Of a stretch of DNA of 64,000 nucleotides, positions 23,393 through 31,860 are shown one piece after another. The translations under genes and the position numbers were made by a program. Numbering within the stretch: position 1 is the first letter of the stretch; each line of letters starts with the position of its first letter. The notes below the pieces were generated by a model, which was not told where the DNA came from, searched no databases, and worked only from the letters and a program-made list of their open reading frames with translations. This DNA comes from PALSA-505 sp036267135 (GTDB taxonomy: Bacteria; Actinomycetota; Actinomycetes; Streptosporangiales; Streptosporangiaceae). Location of the stretch: NCBI GenBank assembly GCA_036267135.1, contig DATAWQ010000155.1:11437-75436 (forward strand), read 5' to 3'.

Positions 23393-24362
23393 GATCTTCG
23401 TGGCCGGCCCGGTGAGCGCGGCCGATGTGAAAACGGCGGGTACGGACGGCCCGGTGACCACGGCCGCGGACGTGACCGCAAGGACCGATCCGGCTGGTGC
23501 TGGTGCTGGTGCCGGTGGCCTGGGTGCCGTGGGCGCGGGAACGGGCGGGATCACCCTCATCCAGCCTGGTCAGCGGCGGCGGCCGCGGCGCTCGCGGGTG
23601 CGGGTTCCGCGCCTGGTCCGGCGGGTTATCGGGCCGCTGGCGGTGCTCGGGCTGTGGCAACTGGTCTGCTCGCAGGGGGTATTCAATAGTGTCGAGGTGG
23701 CCTCGCCGGTCGCCGTGGTCGACGCCGGGCGCCAGCTCTGGGCCCAGGGTGTGCTGCAGTCCAACCTGCTCATCTCGCTGGAGCGGGTGGCCGAGGGCCT
23801 GGGTTTCGGGGTCGCGGCCGGGGTGGCGCTGGCCGTGCTCTGCGGCCTGTTCTGGCTGGGTGAGGACCTGCTCGATCCGGTGATCCAGGCGGCCAGGGCC
23901 GTGCCGATCCTGGGGCTGGTCCCGCTCGTGATCATCTGGTTCGGTGTGGGTGAGGCGCCGAAAGTGTTCCTCATCGCGCTGGGCTGCCTGTTCCCCGTCT
24001 ACATCAACACCTACGCCGCGATCCGCGGCGTCGACCTGAAGCTGGTCGAGGCCGGGCAGACGTTCGGGCTGAACCGGTGGGGCCTGGTGCGGAAGGTGAT
24101 CTTGCCGGGCGCGCTGCCCGGCTTCCTGGTCGGGCTGCGGTTCGCCCTGGTGGGGAGCTGGATCGTGGACGTGGTGGCGGAGGAGATCAACGCGCAGAGC
24201 GGTCTGGGCTACCTGATCAACCAGGCCCAGACCACCGACCGCACCGACATCATGTTTCTCTGCCTGGCCATCTACGCGGTGCTCGGCGTGCTCGCCGACA
24301 CCCTCGTCCGCCTGCTGGAACGCACGCTGCTGGCCTGGCGCCGCGGCTTCGAGGGAGCATGA
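23385..24362 (+). CDS. ssuC: Sulfonate-type ABC transporter permease
   Basis: This 325-residue BPD_transp_1 permease has about six membrane helices from residue 80 onwards. The EAA motif that docks with the ATPase lies near 220-240 (EAGQTFGLNRWGLVRKVILP). The first ~70 residues are an atypical Ala/Gly/Thr-rich cytoplasmic extension ending in an Arg-rich patch (QRRRPRRSRVRVPRLVRR). ATG at 23385 overlaps the SBP gene; the 3' end overlaps the ATPase gene (ATGA). Confidence 0.9.
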   Translation: MAEIFVAGPVSAADVKTAGTDGPVTTAADVTARTDPAGAGAGAGGLGAVGAGTGGITLIQPGQRRRPRRSRVRVPRLVRRVIGPLAVLGLWQLVCSQGVFNSVEVASPVAVVDAGRQLWAQGVLQSNLLISLERVAEGLGFGVAAGVALAVLCGLFWLGEDLLDPVIQAARAVPILGLVPLVIIWFGVGEAPKVFLIALGCLFPVYINTYAAIRGVDLKLVEAGQTFGLNRWGLVRKVILPGALPGFLVGLRFALVGSWIVDVVAEEINAQSGLGYLINQAQTTDRTDIMFLCLAIYAVLGVLADTLVRLLERTLLAWRRGFEGA

Positions 24363-25117
24363 TGGCTGGGGTAACCGCTGTAACCGAAGAACTGGCCGTT
24401 TCGGTCCGGGGGCTGAGCAGGTCGTTCGGTGGGCGGGTGGTGCTGAGCGGGGTCGATCTGGCCATCGGGCCGGGCGAGTTCGTGGCCTTGCTCGGCCGCA
24501 GCGGCACCGGCAAGACCACCCTGCTGCGCATACTCGACGGGCTCGATCCCGGCTACGAAGGCGACGCGCTGGTCCCGCAGCGCCGGGCCGTGGTCTTCCA
24601 GGAACCCAGGCTCATGCCCTGGCAGCGGGTCCTGCCCAACGTGGCTCTCGGCCTGCGGCCGGGGGCAGGCGGCCAGGCCGCGCTGCGGCAGCGCAGCCTG
24701 GCGGCGCTGTCCGAGGTCGGGCTGGCCAATCTCGCGCACGCGTGGCCGGTCACGCTGTCCGGCGGCGAGGCGCAGCGGGTGGCGCTGGCCCGGGCGCTGG
24801 TGCGCGAGCCGCAGCTCATGCTCCTGGACGAGCCGTTCGGCGCGCTGGACGCTCTCACCAGGACGCGCATGCACGCGCTGCTGCAGGACCTGTGCGCCCG
24901 GCACCGGCCGGCCGTGCTGCTGGTCACACACGACGTGGACGAGGCCATCGGTCTCGCGGACCGGGTGCTGGTGCTGGTGAACGGGCGGATCACGCTCGAC
25001 GCCGCGGTCCGGCTCGGCCGGCCCAGGGACCGGGGGGACCGTGGCTTCATCGCGCTGCGGACCACGCTGCTCGGCGAGCTCGGGGTGGCCGGCGACGGCT
25101 CAGGGCCGCGGAATTAA
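24359..25117 (+). CDS. ssuB: Sulfonate-type ABC transporter ATP-binding protein
   Basis: This 252-residue ATPase has Walker A GRSGTGKTT near 52-60, Q-loop VVFQEPRLMPWQR near 82-94, the signature LSGGEAQRVALARAL near 135-150, Walker B LMLLDEPFGALD near 158-169 and H-loop VTHDVDEA. All sites are intact, and it energises the permease encoded upstream. Start ATG at 24359 (ATGATG; the second ATG at 24362 is equally possible) after GAGGGAG. Confidence 0.92.
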   Translation: MMAGVTAVTEELAVSVRGLSRSFGGRVVLSGVDLAIGPGEFVALLGRSGTGKTTLLRILDGLDPGYEGDALVPQRRAVVFQEPRLMPWQRVLPNVALGLRPGAGGQAALRQRSLAALSEVGLANLAHAWPVTLSGGEAQRVALARALVREPQLMLLDEPFGALDALTRTRMHALLQDLCARHRPAVLLVTHDVDEAIGLADRVLVLVNGRITLDAAVRLGRPRDRGDRGFIALRTTLLGELGVAGDGSGPRN

Positions 25118-25140
25118 TTTCACTTGTTGCAATATTGACG
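25111..25140 (+). promoter_or_regulatory. Control element of the dioxygenase gene, copy of the transporter element
   Basis: GAATTAATTT, GTTGCAA and ATTGAC occur with the same order and nearly the same spacing as at 22131-22160, beginning at the very end of ssuB. TTAGCCC follows at 25189-25195. This indicates a separate, co-regulated promoter for the dioxygenase, 146-175 bp before its start. Confidence 0.65.
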
Positions 25141-25285
25141 ATGCTCTAATAGGCGCCGAGGATAAAAGTAGATGGCGTTGTTTATGGGTTAGCCCAAAGC
25201 GAATGGGCCGTTGGCGCAGCCGTTCAGGTAACCAAAATGAATTAAGCGTCTGCGCATGTCTGCAGCGAAGATGGGAGTAACGTTC

Positions 25286-26266
25286 ATGACCACGATCCAG
25301 GACATCGAGCAGGAGACGGCGGTCGAGGTGCGGCCGGTGGCCGGGCATATCGGCGCCGACATTTCAGGGATCGACATTTCCAAGTCGCTGACCACGGACC
25401 AGGTGGCCGCGATCCAGAACGCGCTGTACCGGCACAAGGTGATCTTCTTCAGGGACCAGCCGCTCGACCACGCGTCGCAGATCGCGTTCGGCCGCCAGTT
25501 CGGCGAGCTGACCTACGCGCACCCGCACGACGAGGCGCCGCCGGAGAGCTACCCGGAGATCTTCACCGTGGACCCGGTGAAGTACGAGGAGCGGTACGGC
25601 GAGGACTTCAGGAAGACCTACCGGCGGCGGCAGTACAGCTACTTTTCCGGCTGGCACACCGACGTGACGGCCGCGGTGAATCCGCCGGCCGGGTCGATCC
25701 TGCGCGCCGAGGTGGCGCCGGAGATCGGCGGCGACACCCAGTGGACCAACCTGGTGGCGGCCTACCAGGGGCTGTCGGCGCCGGTGCAGCGGTTCGTGGA
25801 CACGCTGCGCGCCGAGCATCGTTACGGCGGCGGCTACGCCCCGGCGAAGGCCGGCAGCAAGTACGAGCAGCGGATCAACGACAACCTCCTGGTGGCCATC
25901 CACCCGGTGGTGCGGGTGCACCCGGTGACCAAGGAGAAGGCGCTGTTCGTCAACCCGGGCTTCACCAGCCACATCGTGGACGTGTCGGCGCAGGAGAGCA
26001 AGGCGATCCTGGATCTGCTGTACGGGGAGCTGACCAAATCCGAGTACACGGTGCGGTTCCGCTGGGAGCCGGGCAGCGTGGCGTTCTGGGACAACCGGGC
26101 CACCGCGCACCTGGCGCCGAGCGACATCGACCACCTCGACCTGCGGCGCACGCTGCACCGGGTCACCCTGGTGGGCGACGTGCCGGTGGGACCGGACGGG
26201 CGCGAGTCCGAACTCGTGGCCGGGCAGCCGTTCACCGCCAAGCACACGGTCGTGGTCGCCGACTAA
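25286..26266 (+). CDS. TauD/TfdA-family Fe(II)/2-oxoglutarate dioxygenase
   Basis: This 326-residue enzyme oxidises an organosulfonate or similar substrate, releasing sulfite in TauD-type reactions. The iron ligands are visible: His124 and Asp126 (SGWHTDVTA) and His275 (DNRATAHLAP). Arg288/Arg292 (RRTLHRVTL) bind 2-oxoglutarate. GGGAG 8 nt upstream sets the ATG at 25286, rather than the in-frame ATG at 25256. The stop overlaps the start of the LLM remnant (TAATG). It belongs with the transporter as a sulfur-scavenging unit; alkyl-sulfatase activity is an alternative. Confidence 0.88.
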   Translation: MTTIQDIEQETAVEVRPVAGHIGADISGIDISKSLTTDQVAAIQNALYRHKVIFFRDQPLDHASQIAFGRQFGELTYAHPHDEAPPESYPEIFTVDPVKYEERYGEDFRKTYRRRQYSYFSGWHTDVTAAVNPPAGSILRAEVAPEIGGDTQWTNLVAAYQGLSAPVQRFVDTLRAEHRYGGGYAPAKAGSKYEQRINDNLLVAIHPVVRVHPVTKEKALFVNPGFTSHIVDVSAQESKAILDLLYGELTKSEYTVRFRWEPGSVAFWDNRATAHLAPSDIDHLDLRRTLHRVTLVGDVPVGPDGRESELVAGQPFTAKHTVVVAD

Positions 26267-26547
26267 TGCACTTCAACCTGTTCATCATCGACACCGGCCA
26301 CCACGAGGCTTCCTGGCGGCTGCCAGACAGCGACGCGCTGGCGTTCACCGATGTCGATTACTACGAGCGGTTGGCCGCGGCAGCGGCGGAGCCGGCCGGG
26401 GCCCGACGCTGCGCCCCGGCCGGCTCCGCCGTTGCGGGTTCTAGTTGGTGGGGTGCTTTACGACGTTGCTCCCAGACCGGCTCGGGCGCATCAAGTCTTC
26501 AGCTCGAAGGAAGCACCCGGATCCCGAGCGGTGGCGCGAGCACCTAG
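26266..26547 (+). pseudogene. Truncated LLM-class flavin monooxygenase (NtaA/SnaA/SoxA family)
   Basis: The first ~38 codons (FIIDTGHHEASWRLPDSDAL, then TDVDYYERLAAAA) match the N-terminus of FMN-dependent LLM monooxygenases that normally reach ~440 residues. After about codon 40 the frame enters a giant hairpin and unrelated sequence, and stops after 93 codons. Its ATG overlaps the dioxygenase stop, so a full gene was once translationally coupled. The function, probably a second desulfonating monooxygenase, is lost. Confidence 0.75.
26384..26431 (+). terminator. Very stable hairpin ending the sulfonate locus
   Basis: A perfect 19-bp GC-rich inverted repeat, CGGCGGAGCCGGCCGGGGC and its complement, with a 10-nt loop. 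It lies inside the truncated LLM frame. A short T-containing stretch follows, but no long U-tract, as is usual in actinobacteria. Confidence 0.82.
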
Positions 26548-26607
26548 CCTGGCTAGGTCGCCGGTCAAGCCGTGGCCTCGGCGCTGAGCAGGTAGGTGGA
26601 AGGCTGC

Positions 26608-27441
26608 ATGGCGAGTGTCCCTGAGCCCGCGTCGAGCCCGGCGGAGGACGTGAGCACGGCAGAGGCGGATACCGGGGTCGAGACCGGGAGCACGGTCGAG
26701 CCCGCGGTGACGCCCGGGAATGCTGGCGAACCCGAGGGTGACGCGGCGCACGGTGGGGCGGGTGGCGCGCAGCTACCGTGGGGCGGAAAGGCCCGCAAGG
26801 CCGACATCATCTGCTGGGCGGGTATCACGCTCAGCGGCATCTACTACCTGTGCCTGCTGCCGTTCCGGGCGGCGCTGGTCGGCACCCACCCGATCCTGCT
26901 CGAGGTGCTGAACGGCTCCACCGAGGCCATCGTGGCGGCGGCGGCGTTCGCCCGGGTGGGGCACGGATCGCTGCTGGTGGTGATGCTGGCCTCGATCCCG
27001 GGCCTGATGAAGTTCGACCCGCTCTTCTGGTGGGCGGGCCGGCTGTGGGGCGAGCGCATCATCGACCTGATGTTCAGCCGACGCCGTGGCCGCAGCCGCC
27101 GGGCCTCGCGCTATATGGAGTGGGTCGACCGACGGGGTCGATGGGTCCTGTGGCCTGCGGTTATCTTGGCCCCATTCCTGCCCATCCCCAGCGCGCTGAT
27201 CTACGTGATCGCGGGCTCGTCCGGGATGAGCATCATCACGTTCATCGTCCTGGACATCATCGGCAGCCTGATGTGGGCAGGCATGCTGGCCGGCCTGGGC
27301 TACGAGCTCGGCCACCACGCGGTCGTCGTGGCCCAGACCATCTCGCGCTACGGCCTGTGGTTCAGCCTGGCCATCCTCGCGCTCATCATCTTCGGCCAGG
27401 TCCGCCGGGCCCGCGCGATGCGGAGCGCCGGGCCGGGCTGA
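26608..27441 (+). CDS. DedA/VTT-like membrane protein
   Basis: This 277-residue protein has a hydrophilic Glu/Thr-rich N-terminal tail of ~60 residues, then membrane helices and the VTT/DedA-type motif region: FDPLFWWAGRLWG near 140, then a RFIPIPSALIY-like stretch (LAPFLPIPSALIYVIAG) near 190. DedA relatives act in membrane homeostasis and polyprenyl-phosphate lipid flipping. ATG at 26608 follows GGAAGG; a GTG at 26596 is in frame. The stop lies 14 bp from the convergent fusion gene. Confidence 0.8.
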   Translation: MASVPEPASSPAEDVSTAEADTGVETGSTVEPAVTPGNAGEPEGDAAHGGAGGAQLPWGGKARKADIICWAGITLSGIYYLCLLPFRAALVGTHPILLEVLNGSTEAIVAAAAFARVGHGSLLVVMLASIPGLMKFDPLFWWAGRLWGERIIDLMFSRRRGRSRRASRYMEWVDRRGRWVLWPAVILAPFLPIPSALIYVIAGSSGMSIITFIVLDIIGSLMWAGMLAGLGYELGHHAVVVAQTISRYGLWFSLAILALIIFGQVRRARAMRSAGPG

Positions 27442-27455
27442 CCAGATCGGCCTGG

Positions 27456-28259
27456 TTACAGCCAGCCGTTTTCGCGGGCGATGCGGATGGCGTCGATGCG
27501 GTTGTGCCCGCCTACCTTGCTGATGGCGCTGGAGAGGTAGTTGCGGACGGTGGCCGGGGACAGCGAGAGCCTGATGCCAATCTGATCGGTGGGTATGCCG
27601 GCCGCGGCTTCGCGGAGCACGTCCGCCTCCCGGCCGGTGAGCGGGCTCTCGCCGGTGTCGAGCGCGACGCTGACCAGTTCGGGGTCGATGACGCGCTGGC
27701 CGGCCGCGATGCGGCGGATGCCGTCGGCGAGCTTCTCGGCCGGGGCGTCCTTCACGATGAAGCCCCGGACGTGCGCCCGCAGCGCGCGGAGCAGGTTCCC
27801 TGGCTGGCTCAGCCCGGTGAGGATGAGCGTGCGGCAGTCCGGCAGCCGCTCGTGCAGTTCGGCGGCCACGGTCAGGCCGTCCAGGCCCGGCATGTCGATA
27901 TCCAGCACAGCCACGTCGGGACGGGTCTTTTCGGCAACCTCGAGTACCCGGTCCCCGCGGTCCAGCTCGGCGATCACCTCGATGTCCTCACCCAGGGCCG
28001 GAGAATACCCGCTGATCGCCGTCGCGGCCGGTGCGGCGATCAGGGCCACGACGGCCGGCACCGACCAGCGCGGTCGCAGGTAGACGACGGCTAGGACGGC
28101 GAGCTGCTCGCCGGCGGCGAACCACCGCACGCCGACCAGGGGGAAGGCAGCGGCATTGATGACCACGAAGGCCGCGATGAGCCAGCCCACATGCCGGGGA
28201 CGTCGCGCCCGCGCCGCCGGAGCCAGCAGCCATAGCTGCAGCACGACGGAGCACACCAT
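27456..28259 (-). CDS. Fused two-component remnant: kinase membrane segment joined to NarL/LuxR response regulator
   Basis: The 267-residue product joins two proteins. Residues 1-~88 are hydrophobic helices typical of the sensor part of a DesK-like histidine kinase. Residues ~90-267 are a NarL-type response regulator lacking its first ~20 residues, including the acidic pair of the receiver. The phospho-Asp120 (VLDIDMPG), Lys170 and the LuxR HTH (about 205-265) remain. No dimerisation/phospho-His or ATPase domain is left. The ATG at 28259 overlaps the divergent YceI start codon. A deletion between adjacent kinase and regulator genes explains this best. It may be a pseudogene or a membrane-tethered DNA-binding protein. 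Confidence 0.75.
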   Translation of the reverse strand: MVCSVVLQLWLLAPAARARRPRHVGWLIAAFVVINAAAFPLVGVRWFAAGEQLAVLAVVYLRPRWSVPAVVALIAAPAATAISGYSPALGEDIEVIAELDRGDRVLEVAEKTRPDVAVLDIDMPGLDGLTVAAELHERLPDCRTLILTGLSQPGNLLRALRAHVRGFIVKDAPAEKLADGIRRIAAGQRVIDPELVSVALDTGESPLTGREADVLREAAAGIPTDQIGIRLSLSPATVRNYLSSAISKVGGHNRIDAIRIARENGWL

Positions 28260-28848
28260 GGCCAGCCCGCCCGCCCCGGCGGCGCTGGGCCGATCCGCCG
28301 GCGTCTATGCGCCGGTGGGCTGGGCCGCAGGCACGTGGACGATCGACCCCGCCCACACCGCGCTGTCCTTCGCCGTGCGCCACCTGATGAGCCGCGTGCG
28401 CGGGACGTTCACCGATGTCAGTGGCCAGATCGTCACCAGTGCTGACCCGACAGGGTCCACGGCTACCGCGGTCATCGCCGTCTCGTCGGTCAACACCGGC
28501 AACCAGATGCGCGATGACCACCTGAGGTCAGCGGACTTCTTCGAGGCCGAGCGGTATCCGGCGATGACGTTCACGAGCAGGATGCTCCGCGAGGTGGATG
28601 ACTGCTGGGTGCTGTCTGGAGACCTGACGATCAGGGACGTCACCCGGCCAGTGCACCTTGAGGTCGAGTTCCTCGGCACCGACCCGACCGGGATGCAGGG
28701 TGAGACGCGGATCGGTTTCTCGGCCCGTGCGACGATCAGCCGCCGGGACTTCGGCATCACCTTCGGCCTGGCCGTCGACGGCAGCAAGATCGTCGTCGCC
28801 GACACGGTGGACATCGTCCTGGACGTGCAGGCCTTCCTCGGCGCCTGA
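28258..28848 (+). CDS. YceI family protein
   Basis: This 196-residue lipocalin-like protein binds polyisoprenoids in characterised relatives. Signature elements are WTIDPAHTALSFAVRHLMS, DDHLRSADFFEAERYPAMTF and the C-terminal VADTVDIVLDVQAFLGA. It has no Sec signal, so it is probably cytosolic here. The ATG at 28258 is shared with the divergent fusion gene through a CATG overlap, leaving no room for a separate promoter; expression must start inside the neighbouring frame. Confidence 0.88.
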   Translation: MASPPAPAALGRSAGVYAPVGWAAGTWTIDPAHTALSFAVRHLMSRVRGTFTDVSGQIVTSADPTGSTATAVIAVSSVNTGNQMRDDHLRSADFFEAERYPAMTFTSRMLREVDDCWVLSGDLTIRDVTRPVHLEVEFLGTDPTGMQGETRIGFSARATISRRDFGITFGLAVDGSKIVVADTVDIVLDVQAFLGA

Positions 28849-28851
28849 ACC

Positions 28852-28970
28852 GCTTCCCAAGCTGGAACTCGGCGGCTGGATCTGGCGTTACGACCTAGTG
28901 CCGCTGGGCCCGTCCGAGACCGAGGTCACGCTCACCTACGACTGGTCGGCGGTGCCCCAGTCGGGGGCAT
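28852..28970 (+). pseudogene. C-terminal fragment of an SRPBCC/START-type protein
   Basis: A segment reading LGGWIWRYDLVPLGPSETEV then TLTYDWSAVP closely resembles the last strands of polyketide-cyclase/SRPBCC proteins. No start or N-terminal half is present, and the frame degrades before the tRNA. It is a decayed gene fragment following yceI. Confidence 0.6.
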
Positions 28971-29006
28971 CACGCACGATCCAGCATCTCTCCGGATCAG
29001 AGTCGG

Positions 29007-29091
29007 CGGAGGATAAGAGATTCGAACTCTTGAGGCGTTTCCACCAACACGCTTTCCAAGCGTGCGCCCTAGGCCACTAGGCGAATCCTCC
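29007..29091 (-). tRNA. tRNA-Ser(GGA)
   Basis: Read on the minus strand, acceptor GGAGGAT pairs with ATCCTCC, with discriminator G. The anticodon loop is TTGGAAA with anticodon GGA, a long variable arm follows, and the T-loop is GTTCGAATC. The CCA end is not encoded (CCG follows). A class-II serine tRNA. Confidence 0.95.
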
Positions 29092-29230
29092 GCCGGTCAG
29101 CTTACCTGTCGGCGGCCTGCGCCGGCGCCAGACCGTGCCTCCTCCCGCTCGCGGACCGGCGGCGACCCGGCCACCCGGCGACCCGCACGATCAGGGACCG
29201 GTCACTCCGCGACGCCGCTAAGCTGTTGCG

Positions 29231-29320
29231 AGACCCCCCGTACGGCGTTTATCCCGCCAACTCCCCCAGGGCCGGAAGGCAGCAAGGGTACGCGGGCTCT
29301 GGCGGGTGTACGGGGGGTCC
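29231..29320 (+). ncRNA. ffs: Small signal recognition particle RNA (4.5S type)
   Basis: The terminal stem pairs GACCCCCCGTAC (29232-29243) with GTACGGGGGGTC (29308-29319). The conserved apical domain AGGGCCGGAAGGCAGCAAGG, with its GGAA tetraloop and asymmetric loop that binds Ffh, lies between. The position directly before dnaX is the usual actinobacterial arrangement. Confidence 0.95.
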
Positions 29321-29348
29321 CTTCCGGACTCGGCGAGGGATGACATCA

Positions 29349-31358
29349 ATGGCAGGCGATCCCACGAGCACCGCGCCGCCGCCCGCCCCGGCGGGCGAGC
29401 CGACCGCAACGGGCCAAACCCCCGTGCAGCAGAGCCTGGCCCTCTACCGCAGATACCGGCCCGCGAGCTTCGCCGAAGTCAAGGGCCAGGAACAGGTCAC
29501 CGAGCCGCTCACCCGCGCGCTCAAGGCGGGCCGGATCACTCATGCTTACCTGTTCAGCGGCCCGCGCGGTTGCGGCAAGACCACCAGTGCCCGGATTCTG
29601 GCCCGCTCGCTGAACTGTGCCAAGGGCCCCACCCCTGTGCCGTGCGGCGTGTGCGAGTCCTGTATCGCCCTCGCCCCCAACGGGCCAGGCAGCATCGACG
29701 TGATCGAGATCGACGCGGCCTCGCACGGCGGTGTCGACGACGCCAGGGACCTGCGTGAGCGGGCGTTCTACGCGCCGGTGTCCGGCCGGTTCAAGGTGTA
29801 CATCATCGACGAGGCCCACATGGTCACGCGGGAGGGCTTCAACGCTCTGCTCAAGCTCGTCGAGGAGCCGCCGGCCCACCTGAAGTTCGTCTTCGCCACC
29901 ACCGAGCCCGAGAAGGTCATCGCGACGATCAGGTCGCGCACCCACCACTACCCGTTCCGGCTGGTGCCCCCGGCCACCCTGCGTGAGCTGCTCGGCGACA
30001 TCCTCACCAGAGAGAATGTCAAGTGGGAGCCCGAGGCCCTCCAGCTCGTCATCCGGGCGGGCGCCGGCTCGGTGCGCGACTCGCTGTCGGTGCTCGACCA
30101 GTTGCTGGCCGGTTCCGACGAGTCCGGGCTGGCCTACGACAAGACCGCGTTCCTGCTCGGCTACACCGACGCCAGCCTGCTGGACGAGGTCACCGAAGCG
30201 TTCGCCGACGGCGACGGCGCCTCGATCTTCCACGTGGTGGACCGGGTGGTCGAGGCCGGCCTGGACCCGCGCCGGTTCGCCGCCGACATGCTGGACAGGT
30301 TCCGCGACCTGATCGTGCTCAACGCGGTGCCGGACGCGGACCGGACCGGGCTCATCGACGCGCCCGCCGACCGGATGGATCGGATGCGCGCCCAGGCCGC
30401 CAGCCTCGGCCAGGCCGAGCTGACCCGGGCCGCCGAGGTGCTGAGCGAAGGCCTAGTCCAGATGCGCGGCGCGACCGCGCCCAGGCTCCTGCTCGAGCTG
30501 ATGTGCGCGCAGATGCTGCTGCCTAGCGCGAGCCAGGACCCCACCGCCCTGCTGGCCAGGCTGGAGCGACTGGAGCGTGGCGCCCAGCCATCAGGCCGCC
30601 CCGCGCCACCCGAGGCCAGCGCGGTCCCGGGTCCCCCGGCGCCAGCCGTTCAGGAAACCGCCCCGCGCCACGCCCCCGAACCCGCGCCAGTCCGGTCGAG
30701 CCAGACCAGCCCGCCTCCGCCTCCGCCGCCACAGCCGCAGGCCAGCCCCGCCCCCGAGCCACCCAAGCCCGTGCCCGCACCAGCGCCCGCCCCGGTCCGC
30801 CCCGCCGCCGCGCCGGCCGACGCGAACGCCCTGAGCCGCGACTGGGAGCAGGTGCTCGACCGGGTCAAGAACGTCCGCAAGGTGACCTGGATCCTGCTCC
30901 GCAACGCGGCCGTCCAGTCGCTGACCGACGGTGTCCTCACCCTGAGGTTCACCCGCGAAGGCGACGTCAAGGGCTTCCTCGGCAGCGGCTGCGACACCGA
31001 CCTGCAGCGCGTACTCGCCGAGTCCTTCAGCCTGAAGGTCCAGGTCAAGGCCGTGGCTGGGGCCGCACCTCCGGTGCCCCGCGATGTGCCCCCGGCCGCT
31101 GGAATTCCCGAAACCTCATCCAGAACGGTGGCCACCGACACGCCGCCGCCTCCCGCCGAGCCGGCCGTCACCCACGAGCCACCTCCGCCCCCGTCTGACC
31201 TCCCGCCGCCTCCCCAGGCCAGTTACGACACCGACGGGGGTGACCCGTTCGACGCGAACCACCCGGACGCCTCCTCGGGCGAGGCCGACCTCACCGGCAT
31301 GGACCTGATCAAGCGCGAGCTCGGCGGCAAGATCATCGACGAGATCGACAACAACTAG
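29349..31358 (+). CDS. dnaX: DNA polymerase III subunit gamma/tau
   Basis: This 669-residue clamp-loader ATPase has Walker A GPRGCGKTT at 71-79, zinc Cys at 90, 99, 102 and 105, Walker B IIDEAH at 152-157 and the SRC-like RSRTHHYPFR. Domain III is followed by a long Pro-rich linker (about 410-500, with runs of PPPP) and a tau-type C-terminal domain. GAGGGA 9 nt upstream selects the ATG at 29349 over the ATG at 29340. It heads the dnaX-ybaB-recR replication and repair block. No programmed frameshift site was recognised. Confidence 0.95.
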   Translation: MAGDPTSTAPPPAPAGEPTATGQTPVQQSLALYRRYRPASFAEVKGQEQVTEPLTRALKAGRITHAYLFSGPRGCGKTTSARILARSLNCAKGPTPVPCGVCESCIALAPNGPGSIDVIEIDAASHGGVDDARDLRERAFYAPVSGRFKVYIIDEAHMVTREGFNALLKLVEEPPAHLKFVFATTEPEKVIATIRSRTHHYPFRLVPPATLRELLGDILTRENVKWEPEALQLVIRAGAGSVRDSLSVLDQLLAGSDESGLAYDKTAFLLGYTDASLLDEVTEAFADGDGASIFHVVDRVVEAGLDPRRFAADMLDRFRDLIVLNAVPDADRTGLIDAPADRMDRMRAQAASLGQAELTRAAEVLSEGLVQMRGATAPRLLLELMCAQMLLPSASQDPTALLARLERLERGAQPSGRPAPPEASAVPGPPAPAVQETAPRHAPEPAPVRSSQTSPPPPPPPQPQASPAPEPPKPVPAPAPAPVRPAAAPADANALSRDWEQVLDRVKNVRKVTWILLRNAAVQSLTDGVLTLRFTREGDVKGFLGSGCDTDLQRVLAESFSLKVQVKAVAGAAPPVPRDVPPAAGIPETSSRTVATDTPPPPAEPAVTHEPPPPPSDLPPPPQASYDTDGGDPFDANHPDASSGEADLTGMDLIKRELGGKIIDEIDNN

Positions 31359-31453
31359 GCCAGGCCACCGGCCCGGGGGCCGCACCCGCAGTATTCGGCA
31401 GGCCGTAGGCTCTTAATTGACGGGTTTCCTCTCGGCCCAATGAAGGGGGCAAC

Positions 31454-31810
31454 GTGGACCCAGGTAGCGGTTTGGACATGCAGCAGCTCCTCGCCGCGGC
31501 GCAGCAGATGCAGGAGCAGCTGATGTCCGCGCAGCAGGAGCTGGCCGACACCGAAGTGCAGGGCAGCGCGGGCGGCGGGCTGGTCACCGCGAAGGTGAAC
31601 GGCCAGGGCGAGCTGGTCGACCTCACGATCGCGCCGTCCGCGATCGACGCGGCCGACCCAGAAGAGACCGCGCAGACCATCGCCGATCTGGTGCTGGCCG
31701 CGGTGCGCGACGCCTACCGGGCCGCGGGTGACCTGCAGCAGCAGAAGATGGGGCCGCTGGCCGGCGGCATCCCCGGGCTCGGCGGCGCCATGGGCCTGCC
31801 GGGTGCCTGA
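31454..31810 (+). CDS. ybaB: YbaB/EbfC nucleoid-associated protein
   Basis: This 118-residue YbaB/EbfC protein binds DNA as a dimer. It has an N-terminal long helix (MQQLLAAAQQMQEQLMSAQQ), then the beta-sheet GGGLVTAKVNGQGELVDL and a Gly/Pro-rich tail. GTG start at 31454 after AAGGGGG. Conserved between dnaX and recR. Confidence 0.94.
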   Translation: MDPGSGLDMQQLLAAAQQMQEQLMSAQQELADTEVQGSAGGGLVTAKVNGQGELVDLTIAPSAIDAADPEETAQTIADLVLAAVRDAYRAAGDLQQQKMGPLAGGIPGLGGAMGLPGA

Positions 31811-31860
31811 GCCGGGGATAACTGAGCCGGGAGAACTGAGCCGGGGAACCAGGGGCTGAC

